Made by a program: the position numbers and the translations under genes. A DNA stretch of 46,931 nt from Oscillospiraceae bacterium (lineage in GTDB: Bacteria > Bacillota > Clostridia > Oscillospirales > Ruminococcaceae), in NCBI GenBank assembly GCA_022508965.1, contig JAFLUD010000004.1, positions 1-46,931 on the forward strand, in the 5' to 3' direction. A model generated the notes under the pieces. The model was not told the origin of the DNA and ran no database searches. It was given only the letters and a program-made list of their open reading frames with translations. Shown in pieces: positions 18,715 to 27,305 of the stretch. The stretch's first letter is position 1, and the number at the start of each line of letters is the position of its first letter.

Positions 18715-20523
18715 ATGCTTTCGATAGATATTACCGATAGACAAATAAAGCTCGTCAGAGGCGTTCACAGCGGAAACAAGATCCGTATTCAGGACGCGGA
18801 TATGCGCGAGTTATCCCCGGGAATGGTTTCAAACGGTTATGTAACCGATGTTCCTATGGTTGCGGCAGAGCTGAATGATATCATCAAAACAAGAGATATC
18901 AAGGAAAAGGAAGCTATCGTTTCCATTACCTCCAGCTCCATAGTTTACAAGGAAATGACGATCGCAAAACCGAAGAACATGAAAAACGCAGCAGTCATCG
19001 AGGCTATGATCCAGTCCGAGATGAACGTAACAAGCGAATTCAACATATCATTTACTATAGCCGGAGAGACCGAGGACGAGGAAAAGAACAAGATGCTGAA
19101 GGTTATCGCAGCGGCTTGTCCCCAGAGACTGGTTGACGGATATACCAGACTGTTCTCCCACATCGGTCTGCAGCTTAAGGGCGTGAGCATCTCCAACAAC
19201 TCCGTAACCCGCCTTATCACCAACACTCCCAAAATGGCGGACAGAATGCCGATGCTGCTTATCCAGATCGACAAGAACTTCCTCAACATGAACCTCTATG
19301 AGAACAATCAGCTCGCGTTCTCAAGATTCTCAAACATCGACCCCAACGACTACGAAAACGCACCCGATTATGTAACACGCGCGGTTTACGACAATCTGTT
19401 CAGAATGATCCAGTTCATCAGACAGAGAAAGAACACCAAGCCGCTTCAGGAAATCCTGTTCTACGGAGAGATCGACAGCTTTATCGAGATCTCCAATGCG
19501 ATCTCCTCGTTCAACGTACCGTCGAATATGCTTTCGATGCCTACCTCGATAGTCACTACGGCGCAGTTCGACTTCACAAAGTACGCAAACGCTATCGGTG
19601 CTCTTTACCGCCGCAACAAGGAATTGGAGCACATTAACCTCTTGGAGGCGACCTCTGCGAAGGAATCCAAAGGCTCGAGCGGCACACTGCTTGCATTTTT
19701 GGGAACCATTATCGCTTCTGCGGCTGTGGTCGGCGCGGTTTACATGGGCGTCACCGCTTATGACAGCAAGCTCCACTCGGATATTGATAAGATCCAGACT
19801 CAGATCGACGATCCCAAGCTCAAGAACGACTGCCAGATCGTTGACGACCGCGAGGTAATGCTCGCAGGCTTCAACAGCTATAACAGCACGGTAAAAAGCG
19901 CGGTTATGCTGTTTAACTACCAGCCCAAGGCGCAGTCTCTCGTAGTCGATAAGCTCAGAGAGCCGCTGCCCAAGCTTAAAAACGCCAACAAGTACGGTAC
20001 CAAGGTTCCGTCAGTCTCTGTCACGGACGCTCAGCCCTCCGAAGCATACACTCAGGGCAATCTGGATTACACCGGAAGCATTCTTAAAGAAAACGAGTTC
20101 CTTGACATTCAGACCATTTCGATACAAGGCGACACCGTAAACATTTCCTTCAGAGGATTGTGCAAGGGAGACCCCTCGTCGATACCCTCGCGCTACGCAA
20201 ATTACTTGACAAACAACGTACTGAATAAGTATGGCCAGCCGTATTTCACAAATGTAGAATACACCGGCTTCGCTAAAGACAACATTTCCGACTTCGGAAC
20301 TCTCGCTATCCTGCTGGATCTGGGAAGACAGAAAGAGGTTGCCGCGAATGTTTCGGCAGACAAGAGATTGTATCCCGGTGAACCGCTGCCCGCAGACAAG
20401 AAATACGATACGATCTTCTCCTTTGAGATCAATATGAAGCTTCAGCCGGGAAGCGACGAATTGCACACCGATATCGACAAGGATATCATCGGTGATGCGG
20501 CAGATACGGAGGTGGCTGAATAA
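18715..20523 (+). CDS. PilM-PilN fusion-like type IV pilus assembly protein
   Basis: N-terminal PilM-like actin fold (SIDITDRQIKLVRG...IVSITSSSIVYKEMTI), then a TM (GTLLAFLGTIIASAAVVGAVYMGV) near aa 324 and a PilN-like periphery; same frame throughout. Confidence 0.75.
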   Translation: MLSIDITDRQIKLVRGVHSGNKIRIQDADMRELSPGMVSNGYVTDVPMVAAELNDIIKTRDIKEKEAIVSITSSSIVYKEMTIAKPKNMKNAAVIEAMIQSEMNVTSEFNISFTIAGETEDEEKNKMLKVIAAACPQRLVDGYTRLFSHIGLQLKGVSISNNSVTRLITNTPKMADRMPMLLIQIDKNFLNMNLYENNQLAFSRFSNIDPNDYENAPDYVTRAVYDNLFRMIQFIRQRKNTKPLQEILFYGEIDSFIEISNAISSFNVPSNMLSMPTSIVTTAQFDFTKYANAIGALYRRNKELEHINLLEATSAKESKGSSGTLLAFLGTIIASAAVVGAVYMGVTAYDSKLHSDIDKIQTQIDDPKLKNDCQIVDDREVMLAGFNSYNSTVKSAVMLFNYQPKAQSLVVDKLREPLPKLKNANKYGTKVPSVSVTDAQPSEAYTQGNLDYTGSILKENEFLDIQTISIQGDTVNISFRGLCKGDPSSIPSRYANYLTNNVLNKYGQPYFTNVEYTGFAKDNISDFGTLAILLDLGRQKEVAANVSADKRLYPGEPLPADKKYDTIFSFEINMKLQPGSDELHTDIDKDIIGDAADTEVAE

Positions 20524-21440
20524 TGAAGCTGAGTAAACAAGAGCGCATAGGCGCTATGATCATTCTTGCCATTGTTATTCTGGCGCTTGGAGCTTTCCTG
20601 CTGATAAAGCCCAAGATAGAAGCAATCGGCTCCACAAGAGAGACCTTGACTCAAAAGCAAAAAGAGCTTAACGACGCAAAAACAAAGCAGAGCAAAAAAG
20701 ACCCGCTGAGAGACCAGATTTTGGACGCTTATCAGGAGGGCGAGCATCTGGCGGATATGTTCTTCCCCGAGCTTGCAACTTATGAGGCAGATGACGCATT
20801 CAGAGAGTTCCTTCTCCAGTGCAAGTCTAACATCGTAGTTGAAGAGCTTGATGTTGAAGAACCCGGTGTCGGAACACTCGGCGTTTCGTTCTACACGCCC
20901 AAAAACGTTGAATACGCTCTTAAGACCTACGCTACCCAGGGTATGGAACCCACGGAAGAGGAAAGCAGATTGGCTGCCCGCCGGGTAGCTATGGAGAACG
21001 CTCTCGGCACTCCTATGTCGATCGGCGCAAGCAGAGTTTCCTTTACGGTTTCCGCGCTTACCAATGACGATCTCATCAAATTCTGCGACGAGATAAACGA
21101 CTATGTAAAGACCGAAAACGGCACAAGCAGCAGAAAAGCCGTAATGATTGACGGCCTCGCGCTTGAATATCGCGATGTTACCAAATTCTATGACGCTTTG
21201 TCCGAAAGGAGCATTAGCGAAATGGAAAGCGGCGCAGGTCTGGACGCACTGCGCCAGCTCAGTGGCAAGGATATTAGCGGCGGAAACAACGGCGCCGGTG
21301 GATACGATGAAACAGGCGAAAGCAACGAGAGACCGTCCGCCGAGGTTTATCTCTACAAATTGTCCGACGCGATCACCTTCTACAGCATCGAGCGTATGCA
21401 GAATCCTACTGCACAGCTTGACGCTCAGGACAATATGTGA
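20523..21440 (+). CDS. PilO-like type IV pilus assembly protein
   Basis: N-terminal TM (IGAMIILAIVILALGAFLLI) followed by coiled coil; follows the PilM-PilN fusion. Confidence 0.7.
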   Translation: MKLSKQERIGAMIILAIVILALGAFLLIKPKIEAIGSTRETLTQKQKELNDAKTKQSKKDPLRDQILDAYQEGEHLADMFFPELATYEADDAFREFLLQCKSNIVVEELDVEEPGVGTLGVSFYTPKNVEYALKTYATQGMEPTEEESRLAARRVAMENALGTPMSIGASRVSFTVSALTNDDLIKFCDEINDYVKTENGTSSRKAVMIDGLALEYRDVTKFYDALSERSISEMESGAGLDALRQLSGKDISGGNNGAGGYDETGESNERPSAEVYLYKLSDAITFYSIERMQNPTAQLDAQDNM

Positions 21441-21518
21441 TTAAAGGCGGCAGAGGCGAGCGCAGTTTCGCCGTTCTGCCATAACAAGTATGCTTTGACT
21501 ATATGAAAGGAGGACATC

Positions 21519-23846
21519 ATGGCACATACTTTCCGAAAATACTTAAGCAACCGCGGAAGCGCGCTGTTTATGGTATTGAGTACGATGACGGCGCTGTTGA
21601 TTTGCTGTATGGCAATGTACTTCTCCGTGGTATCATCGCGCTCCACGCAGTATGCTATATTTAACCAGCAGCAAGCCTATCAGTCTGCGACTTCAATAAA
21701 CGATGCGCTTCTGGGAGGCTTGAATGACGGAACTCTTTCGAGTTTCTATTTAGCAATACAGGGGTTGTCAGTTGGAGAATCCATAACCACAAACTCCAAC
21801 GGCTTCGCGACGTTTGATGTTGCCGGGGCAGGAGCCGTAGACGAGGACCAGCTCGGCGCATATACCGTTACCGTTACCAGGCTTGAAGACGAGATGGTCA
21901 GCGGCGCACTGACGGCTACTTATGATATCACCATTACCACGTCCGTAAACGGCGTAAAGGATGTATATCATTCGATTTTCCACATGGGCGGAAGTGTTCC
22001 CGAGCCTACTCCCGCGCCTACTCAGGTATTCGCGGCAACGGGTTACGTTCCCAACGACGTATTCCTCGACGGCGGTACGTTTATGACCGACGCATTCTTC
22101 GATAACGAGCAGACTATCGTTAACGCGTACGGCGGCAAGAACATGAAGCTGTACGGCAACCTTTCTGCGGGAGGATCGCTGCTTATCCACGGCTACCTGA
22201 TCCCCAGCGGAGACAAACCCGTAACGTATGCTATTAGAAACAATTACACCACCGACTTCAACAGCCCGATAGATTTCCCGAACACAGGCGCGAGAAGCAC
22301 GGTGCTTGTAGGCGGAGATATGACCTTTAACAGTATAGGCGGCTTCTCCAACGCAAACGTTTACGTTCTTGGAAATATGTATGCTCTTGCTAACGGTCTG
22401 CAAGACACCAACGCTACATTCTATGTAGACGGTGACGTTTATCTTCACAAAGACCTTAGCGGAAAAGCAAACAAAATCTACACCAACGGTACTATTTACC
22501 TTATTGATTCTGTAATCACTAAGGAGCTGTTTGCCATTTCCGGTACAGCGGCGTCAAAGGGTCCTTGGGTAGATCCCGCTCCGACCGATACCTCCTATAT
22601 GGGTGTTAGTCAGATGACCAAGCTTCTGGACGAAAAAACCGCGTCCAACGTATACTACAAGTGGATCATCAACGATAACAACCCCACTAAGGACGCTTAT
22701 GTAAAAGAGCTTGACGAAAGCCGTCCTTCTACGGTTGTTAAAAAGACTCTTAAATTTAACAGCAACTGGAACACTCAGCCTGTTTCCGTATGTGAGCTGA
22801 AATACAGCGACGCTGAAAAGGGCTGCATTATCGAAGATGTTCAGCTTGATAACGGAAATCAGTTCCAGCATCTGGCTGTTATCATCGACACCGGAGACGA
22901 TGAGGATAATATTTATACAATTCGCGTTAAGGCCAACCGCGACTATGACGGCGATGGCGTAAACGAGACCTTCTCGTGGTATCCGTATGATTCCAATCCC
23001 TGGAGCAGCACCCGTGTAGCCGTACTTGTAAAAGGCAGAGGCTCTGTTGTTATTGATATTCCCGAGGGTGTAATCTATCAGGATATGGATAGACAGATGA
23101 TCCTGCATTACAATTGGTTTGTTCTTGCAGGCGGCAAGCCCGAGGCAAAAACCATAGGCGGATATAACATCGACGTATATAATGTCGAAGCTGCTATGCA
23201 GAGAAGCGGTATGGATGTTTTGATGACTTCGTTCGTTCACACCGATTGTAAGAGCGGCGACGGTTGCTCTTACACCGAAGGCTCAACTACAAACACTTGC
23301 TCTTGCGGCGAGACTTTGAAATCGGTTAAGTGTTCTGTTCACGGTGCGCTGAACGACTTCTGCCCTTCCTGCCACCCCGAAAAATCAAATAATCATTTCG
23401 GTGAGTGTGTAAACCATGTCGGCAGAAAAGAAATCGACGACTACCTTGCTACACATTCCGCTGTTGCTGCTAACATGAACAGAGATTCCAGCGGCAATAT
23501 AATCTACCCGACCACCAACATCTTCCTCGTATCCTGCTCTGAGAGTGCCAATATCCGTCTCGGATACAAGGCTAACAGCACGGACGCGTTGATGCAGAAC
23601 GGTTTCTTCGGTTATATCTACGCTCCGTATATGACCTTCAAGGGCGTTGATGACGGCGCCGGCGGAGGAATGGTAAGACTTATGGGCGGTCTGTGTGTAT
23701 CCGACTACATCATCGATAGCTCGATTTCAATGGTTGCTTGCTGGCCCGAAAAGCTTCCGACAGACCTTATGGGCGAAGATTGCAAGAAGGATCAACTGGC
23801 AGGAATCGCACCCAAGTCCTGGAAGATTTCGCTGAGTCACCACTAA
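21519..23846 (+). CDS. Large PilX-like minor pilin/adhesin with Cys-rich insertion
   Basis: N-terminal RGSALFMVLSTMTALLICCMAMYFSVVSSRSTQYAIFNQQQAYQSA resembles PilX_N; long beta-rich exodomain; 8 Cys between 23238 and 23430. Confidence 0.65.
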   Translation: MAHTFRKYLSNRGSALFMVLSTMTALLICCMAMYFSVVSSRSTQYAIFNQQQAYQSATSINDALLGGLNDGTLSSFYLAIQGLSVGESITTNSNGFATFDVAGAGAVDEDQLGAYTVTVTRLEDEMVSGALTATYDITITTSVNGVKDVYHSIFHMGGSVPEPTPAPTQVFAATGYVPNDVFLDGGTFMTDAFFDNEQTIVNAYGGKNMKLYGNLSAGGSLLIHGYLIPSGDKPVTYAIRNNYTTDFNSPIDFPNTGARSTVLVGGDMTFNSIGGFSNANVYVLGNMYALANGLQDTNATFYVDGDVYLHKDLSGKANKIYTNGTIYLIDSVITKELFAISGTAASKGPWVDPAPTDTSYMGVSQMTKLLDEKTASNVYYKWIINDNNPTKDAYVKELDESRPSTVVKKTLKFNSNWNTQPVSVCELKYSDAEKGCIIEDVQLDNGNQFQHLAVIIDTGDDEDNIYTIRVKANRDYDGDGVNETFSWYPYDSNPWSSTRVAVLVKGRGSVVIDIPEGVIYQDMDRQMILHYNWFVLAGGKPEAKTIGGYNIDVYNVEAAMQRSGMDVLMTSFVHTDCKSGDGCSYTEGSTTNTCSCGETLKSVKCSVHGALNDFCPSCHPEKSNNHFGECVNHVGRKEIDDYLATHSAVAANMNRDSSGNIIYPTTNIFLVSCSESANIRLGYKANSTDALMQNGFFGYIYAPYMTFKGVDDGAGGGMVRLMGGLCVSDYIIDSSISMVACWPEKLPTDLMGEDCKKDQLAGIAPKSWKISLSHH

Positions 23847-23865
23847 TGGAAGGAGGCGCTTTAAT

Positions 23866-25053
23866 ATGTTGAAAAGATTTTATTCCAAGAGAAGCGGCTT
23901 CACACTCGCGGAGATAATCGTGGCGTTTGCCGTATTTGCGATTATGTCCACAATGGTCGCTCAGGTTCTCCAGTTGGCGGTTTTCGCGCGCAACTCCAAC
24001 AATGTGTACGCGCAGGAGCTTGCCGATCAGGAGCATATGCTGACTTTGATTGAAAAAGACAGCGGCAATTTCACCGGAACCGGAATTGGAGGAACGCTTT
24101 CCTTCTCTTTTGACGACGGTACTATGTTTGATCTCGCATATGAGACCAAGCCCTCCAACCCGATGGCAGAATATGCCGCGGAGGGAATCAACTACTTCCT
24201 GTCACCGGTAAACTACATGTCTGAGGGTGAAACGTCACCCGGTGCTGCGGGCGGCTCCAGCTATGGAGGAACTTCGCAGATGGCAAGATACGACACCAGA
24301 CTCACCGGCACAGGCGGAATTGGAAACATTACGGTTTACCGTGCAATTAAGGACACCCACACCTACAATGATCCCACCAGCCCTCTCTATCTGGCTCCGG
24401 GAAACACCCGTTACCTCATTGAGGTTGCTGCTTCCAGCGTAAACGACGACGGTGATACCACTCTTAAGGACGAGGATGTTCCTTATTCGCAGTACAGACT
24501 GTTCTTCTTCGACGATAAGCTCGACGCCGCAGCAAGCGCTGTTGAGTATACTGATGAAGTGACCGGTCAGGCATATACCAAGGACGTTTATCAGGCAGCA
24601 AAGGTATTAAAAGTAGGCTATCTTAGCACTACCGTATCCAGCGCTGCCGCATCGGGACTTTCCTCCGCGAATACCACTTCCGGAACCAATGCAAACAACA
24701 TTTACACCATTGAAAAGCAAAGCTATAACTGTGTAAGAATTGGTTCTCCGTTTGTAACCGGTCATGCCGATGGCGCACAGATCGGCTGGAACAAGAAGGG
24801 TATCAGATTCAACGGCGGTAAGTTCAGCAGATTCTATGTTGACTTCGAGGGCGATGTAACCCTCACCACCGCGTCATTCGGATACAACGGCGTTTCCGAG
24901 GACAACGCCGACGGCTCTACCCGTACGGTATACACCGCGTTCCCCGTTTACGAGGACACCTACAATGCCGACGGAACCCCCACCTATGACGATACGGGAA
25001 AGAATCACGTTAACATCTACGGCGCAAGCATTTATACCAGACATTACAAATAA
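23866..25053 (+). CDS. Type IV prepilin-like protein
   Basis: SGFTLAEIIVAFAVFAIMSTMVAQVLQL class III signal. Confidence 0.85.
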   Translation: MLKRFYSKRSGFTLAEIIVAFAVFAIMSTMVAQVLQLAVFARNSNNVYAQELADQEHMLTLIEKDSGNFTGTGIGGTLSFSFDDGTMFDLAYETKPSNPMAEYAAEGINYFLSPVNYMSEGETSPGAAGGSSYGGTSQMARYDTRLTGTGGIGNITVYRAIKDTHTYNDPTSPLYLAPGNTRYLIEVAASSVNDDGDTTLKDEDVPYSQYRLFFFDDKLDAAASAVEYTDEVTGQAYTKDVYQAAKVLKVGYLSTTVSSAAASGLSSANTTSGTNANNIYTIEKQSYNCVRIGSPFVTGHADGAQIGWNKKGIRFNGGKFSRFYVDFEGDVTLTTASFGYNGVSEDNADGSTRTVYTAFPVYEDTYNADGTPTYDDTGKNHVNIYGASIYTRHYK

Positions 25054-25071
25054 TAAGCGGAGGTGAAATAT

Positions 25072-26037
25072 ATGCCGAAAATAATAAAACGCCTGCTTCG
25101 CTGGCGTAATAACAGCGGCTTCACCCTCGTTGAGGTTATAGTTGCGAGCGCGCTTTTGGGAGTTCTGCTGCTGGGTGTAATAGGCTTTATGCAGCCTGTA
25201 CTCCAGAGCGTTGCGGTCAAGGAGCAAAACGCCCGCGCCGTAATGCTTGCAGAATCGATCGATTCCTACGTTGCAAGCAGCATAAAATACTCGTATTACA
25301 TTCAGACATTTACCAATGTGACAAGCGCGGATGTCAAGCCGGTGGCTGCGGCAGGAAATAAGCCGCCGATACTTGGTATGCAATACAACGGAACCGAATA
25401 TCCCGCTCACAATGGCGAAGGTCTTCAGATGATGCTCGACTGCCTTAACAACAGTTTAGCTACTGACCTTTACGAAATCAGGTGTATAGGAGTGCGTTGG
25501 GTCGACGACGGAAAATCCGGCAAGAAAAAGCTGATTTTGACGAATGAATACGTTGACCAGACAAACTGCGCTCTGGACGAAACCAAATACAAGCCTGTAT
25601 TTGAGGACTGCTTCTACGACGGGCTTTACCCGATAATCAAGTTTGAGAATTACAGCAATCAGTATCAGCTTCCCGACGCTTCCGGAAACCTTGTTGATCA
25701 GGTGGATCCCGCGGATGTTGATATGGCAAAGGGTCTGAAAGTCACAACCGAGATTTATCTCGATCCCGAGTGCTATAATTCCGAAGAAACCAAGCGTTCG
25801 TCAAAACAGCTCAACTTCTCGGGAACCCAGTATGTTGATTTTATCAACATAAGAAGCAACCTCATAAACGACGGCACCTACAAAATGATGCCTAACATAG
25901 AGGCTGCCACATACAGCGCCGCTCTTGCACATTCTACAAGCACAACTTATTTAGACGACAACGGGGACACCTATTACTACCCCAACACATTTATCTACTA
26001 TATCGCAAGGAAGATCAAGCTTCCTACCGGTCCGTAA
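25072..26037 (+). CDS. Type IV prepilin-like protein
   Basis: SGFTLVEVIVASALLGVLLLGVIGFMQP class III signal; ATG at 25072 after GGAGGTGAAA. Confidence 0.85.
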   Translation: MPKIIKRLLRWRNNSGFTLVEVIVASALLGVLLLGVIGFMQPVLQSVAVKEQNARAVMLAESIDSYVASSIKYSYYIQTFTNVTSADVKPVAAAGNKPPILGMQYNGTEYPAHNGEGLQMMLDCLNNSLATDLYEIRCIGVRWVDDGKSGKKKLILTNEYVDQTNCALDETKYKPVFEDCFYDGLYPIIKFENYSNQYQLPDASGNLVDQVDPADVDMAKGLKVTTEIYLDPECYNSEETKRSSKQLNFSGTQYVDFINIRSNLINDGTYKMMPNIEAATYSAALAHSTSTTYLDDNGDTYYYPNTFIYYIARKIKLPTGP

Positions 26038-26056
26038 CCTTTACGGGCGATAATAC

Positions 26057-26095
26057 AAACAAAATCGGGGCGACAAGCTCGCCCCGAAAAGTTTG
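26057..26095. terminator. Terminator (likely bidirectional) between prepilin operon and pilD
   Basis: TCGGGGCGA-CAAGC-TCGCCCCGA inside CAAAC...GTTTG, followed by TTTTTTT. Confidence 0.9.
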
Positions 26096-26108
26096 TTTTT
26101 TTAAATGA

Positions 26109-27158
26109 TTATTTAAAGAATCCCATATACCATCCGATAAGAACGATCCCTATGAGCCAGGAAACGGCTATGCCGATTGCAAGGAACGGCCCGAAGACCA
26201 TTCGGCGGGAGTATTTCACTCTTTGGATCTCATCGCCGCGAATGTAAATCTTAAATCCGCCCTCGCGCTCATCGGATACTTGTTCACGAAGCGTCTGGCT
26301 TAACGCCGACTTATTCGGCAGACCCTTCCAGACCTTTTCTTCAAGGAATTCCCACTCGATATCGGGATTTCCGTCACTTATACTACCGACAATAATATCA
26401 TCGTGACCCTCGGTTACAAACCCGACATCCTGGTCAAGCTGATTTTGATACCATTCCTCGGCGATCTTGCGGATCTTTTCGGCAATTTCCTTTTCGCGCT
26501 TTTTATCGCGGAATTTCTTAATTGCCCCGTAGATCGAACCGAGAACAATGCCGATCAACAACGCGGCAAACACCCTGTATCCAAGCAGAAGCGACGCGCC
26601 TGCCATAAGCTGAAGATCGCCGCCGCCCATGCCGCCGATAAGCACCAGAATCCCGAAAAGCACAATAACGATTCCCGTAGCGATGAGGCGCTCGTGCCAG
26701 GGAGTTTCGCGGAATACGAAGATCGCCGAAATTCCCAGAACCGCAACGACAGCGCTGCACCAGTAAGGAATTTCAAAGTGGTCGATGTCCACGCCGCTTA
26801 AAACCACAAGCACCGCGAACAGCACCACTGAATACGCGAGTTCCCAGCTCCAGTTGAAGCGAAGATACGCCAGACAGTAGGAAACAGCGGTGATCGCTTC
26901 AATGATCATATAGCGCGGCGATATCTTCGCCTTGCAGTAGCGGCATTTTCCGCGAAGGAAAATCCAACTGAAGATCGGAAACATATCGTACCACGCAAGC
27001 CTGTGGCCGCAGGAAAAACAGTGCGACGGCTCGGTGATTATCGACTGCTTTAGGGGAGTACGCAGAATAACGACGTTTAAAAAGCTCCCGATAACAGAGC
27101 CGAAAACAAACGCCATGACCGCATAGAAAATATGCAACGCAATAGGCAAAACAATCAC
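26109..27158 (-). CDS. pilD: Type IV prepilin peptidase (A24 family) with large cytoplasmic insertion
   Basis: CFSCGHRLAWYDMFPIFSWIFLRGKCRYCKAKISPRYMIIE zinc site, GVDIDHFEIP and GGGDLQLMAGASLLLG catalytic Asp motifs. Confidence 0.92.
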   Translation of the reverse strand: MIVLPIALHIFYAVMAFVFGSVIGSFLNVVILRTPLKQSIITEPSHCFSCGHRLAWYDMFPIFSWIFLRGKCRYCKAKISPRYMIIEAITAVSYCLAYLRFNWSWELAYSVVLFAVLVVLSGVDIDHFEIPYWCSAVVAVLGISAIFVFRETPWHERLIATGIVIVLFGILVLIGGMGGGDLQLMAGASLLLGYRVFAALLIGIVLGSIYGAIKKFRDKKREKEIAEKIRKIAEEWYQNQLDQDVGFVTEGHDDIIVGSISDGNPDIEWEFLEEKVWKGLPNKSALSQTLREQVSDEREGGFKIYIRGDEIQRVKYSRRMVFGPFLAIGIAVSWLIGIVLIGWYMGFFK

Positions 27159-27190
27159 TCCTTCATAAATATATTAATTACATTAATATT

Positions 27191-27219
27191 ATTTTAACAC
27201 AATCGGGGAAATTTTTCAA
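27191..27219 (-). promoter_or_regulatory. Putative pilD promoter TTGAAA-N17-TAAAAT (minus strand)
   Basis: Plus-strand ATTTTA 27191-27196 and TTTCAA 27214-27219. Confidence 0.5.
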
Positions 27220-27305
27220 GTGAATTACGGCGAATTTTGGAGTGAATTTGAATAAATCAAGAAGCATTGCTTCATAAAGTTTCTTTTTGAAAGGAAGAAT
27301 CGTAT

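Noticed and set aside
21449-21480. Hairpin GGCAGAGGCGA...TCGCCGTTCTGCC between pilO and the PilX-like gene
   Set aside because: Imperfect, no U-tract; not enough to claim a regulatory role.
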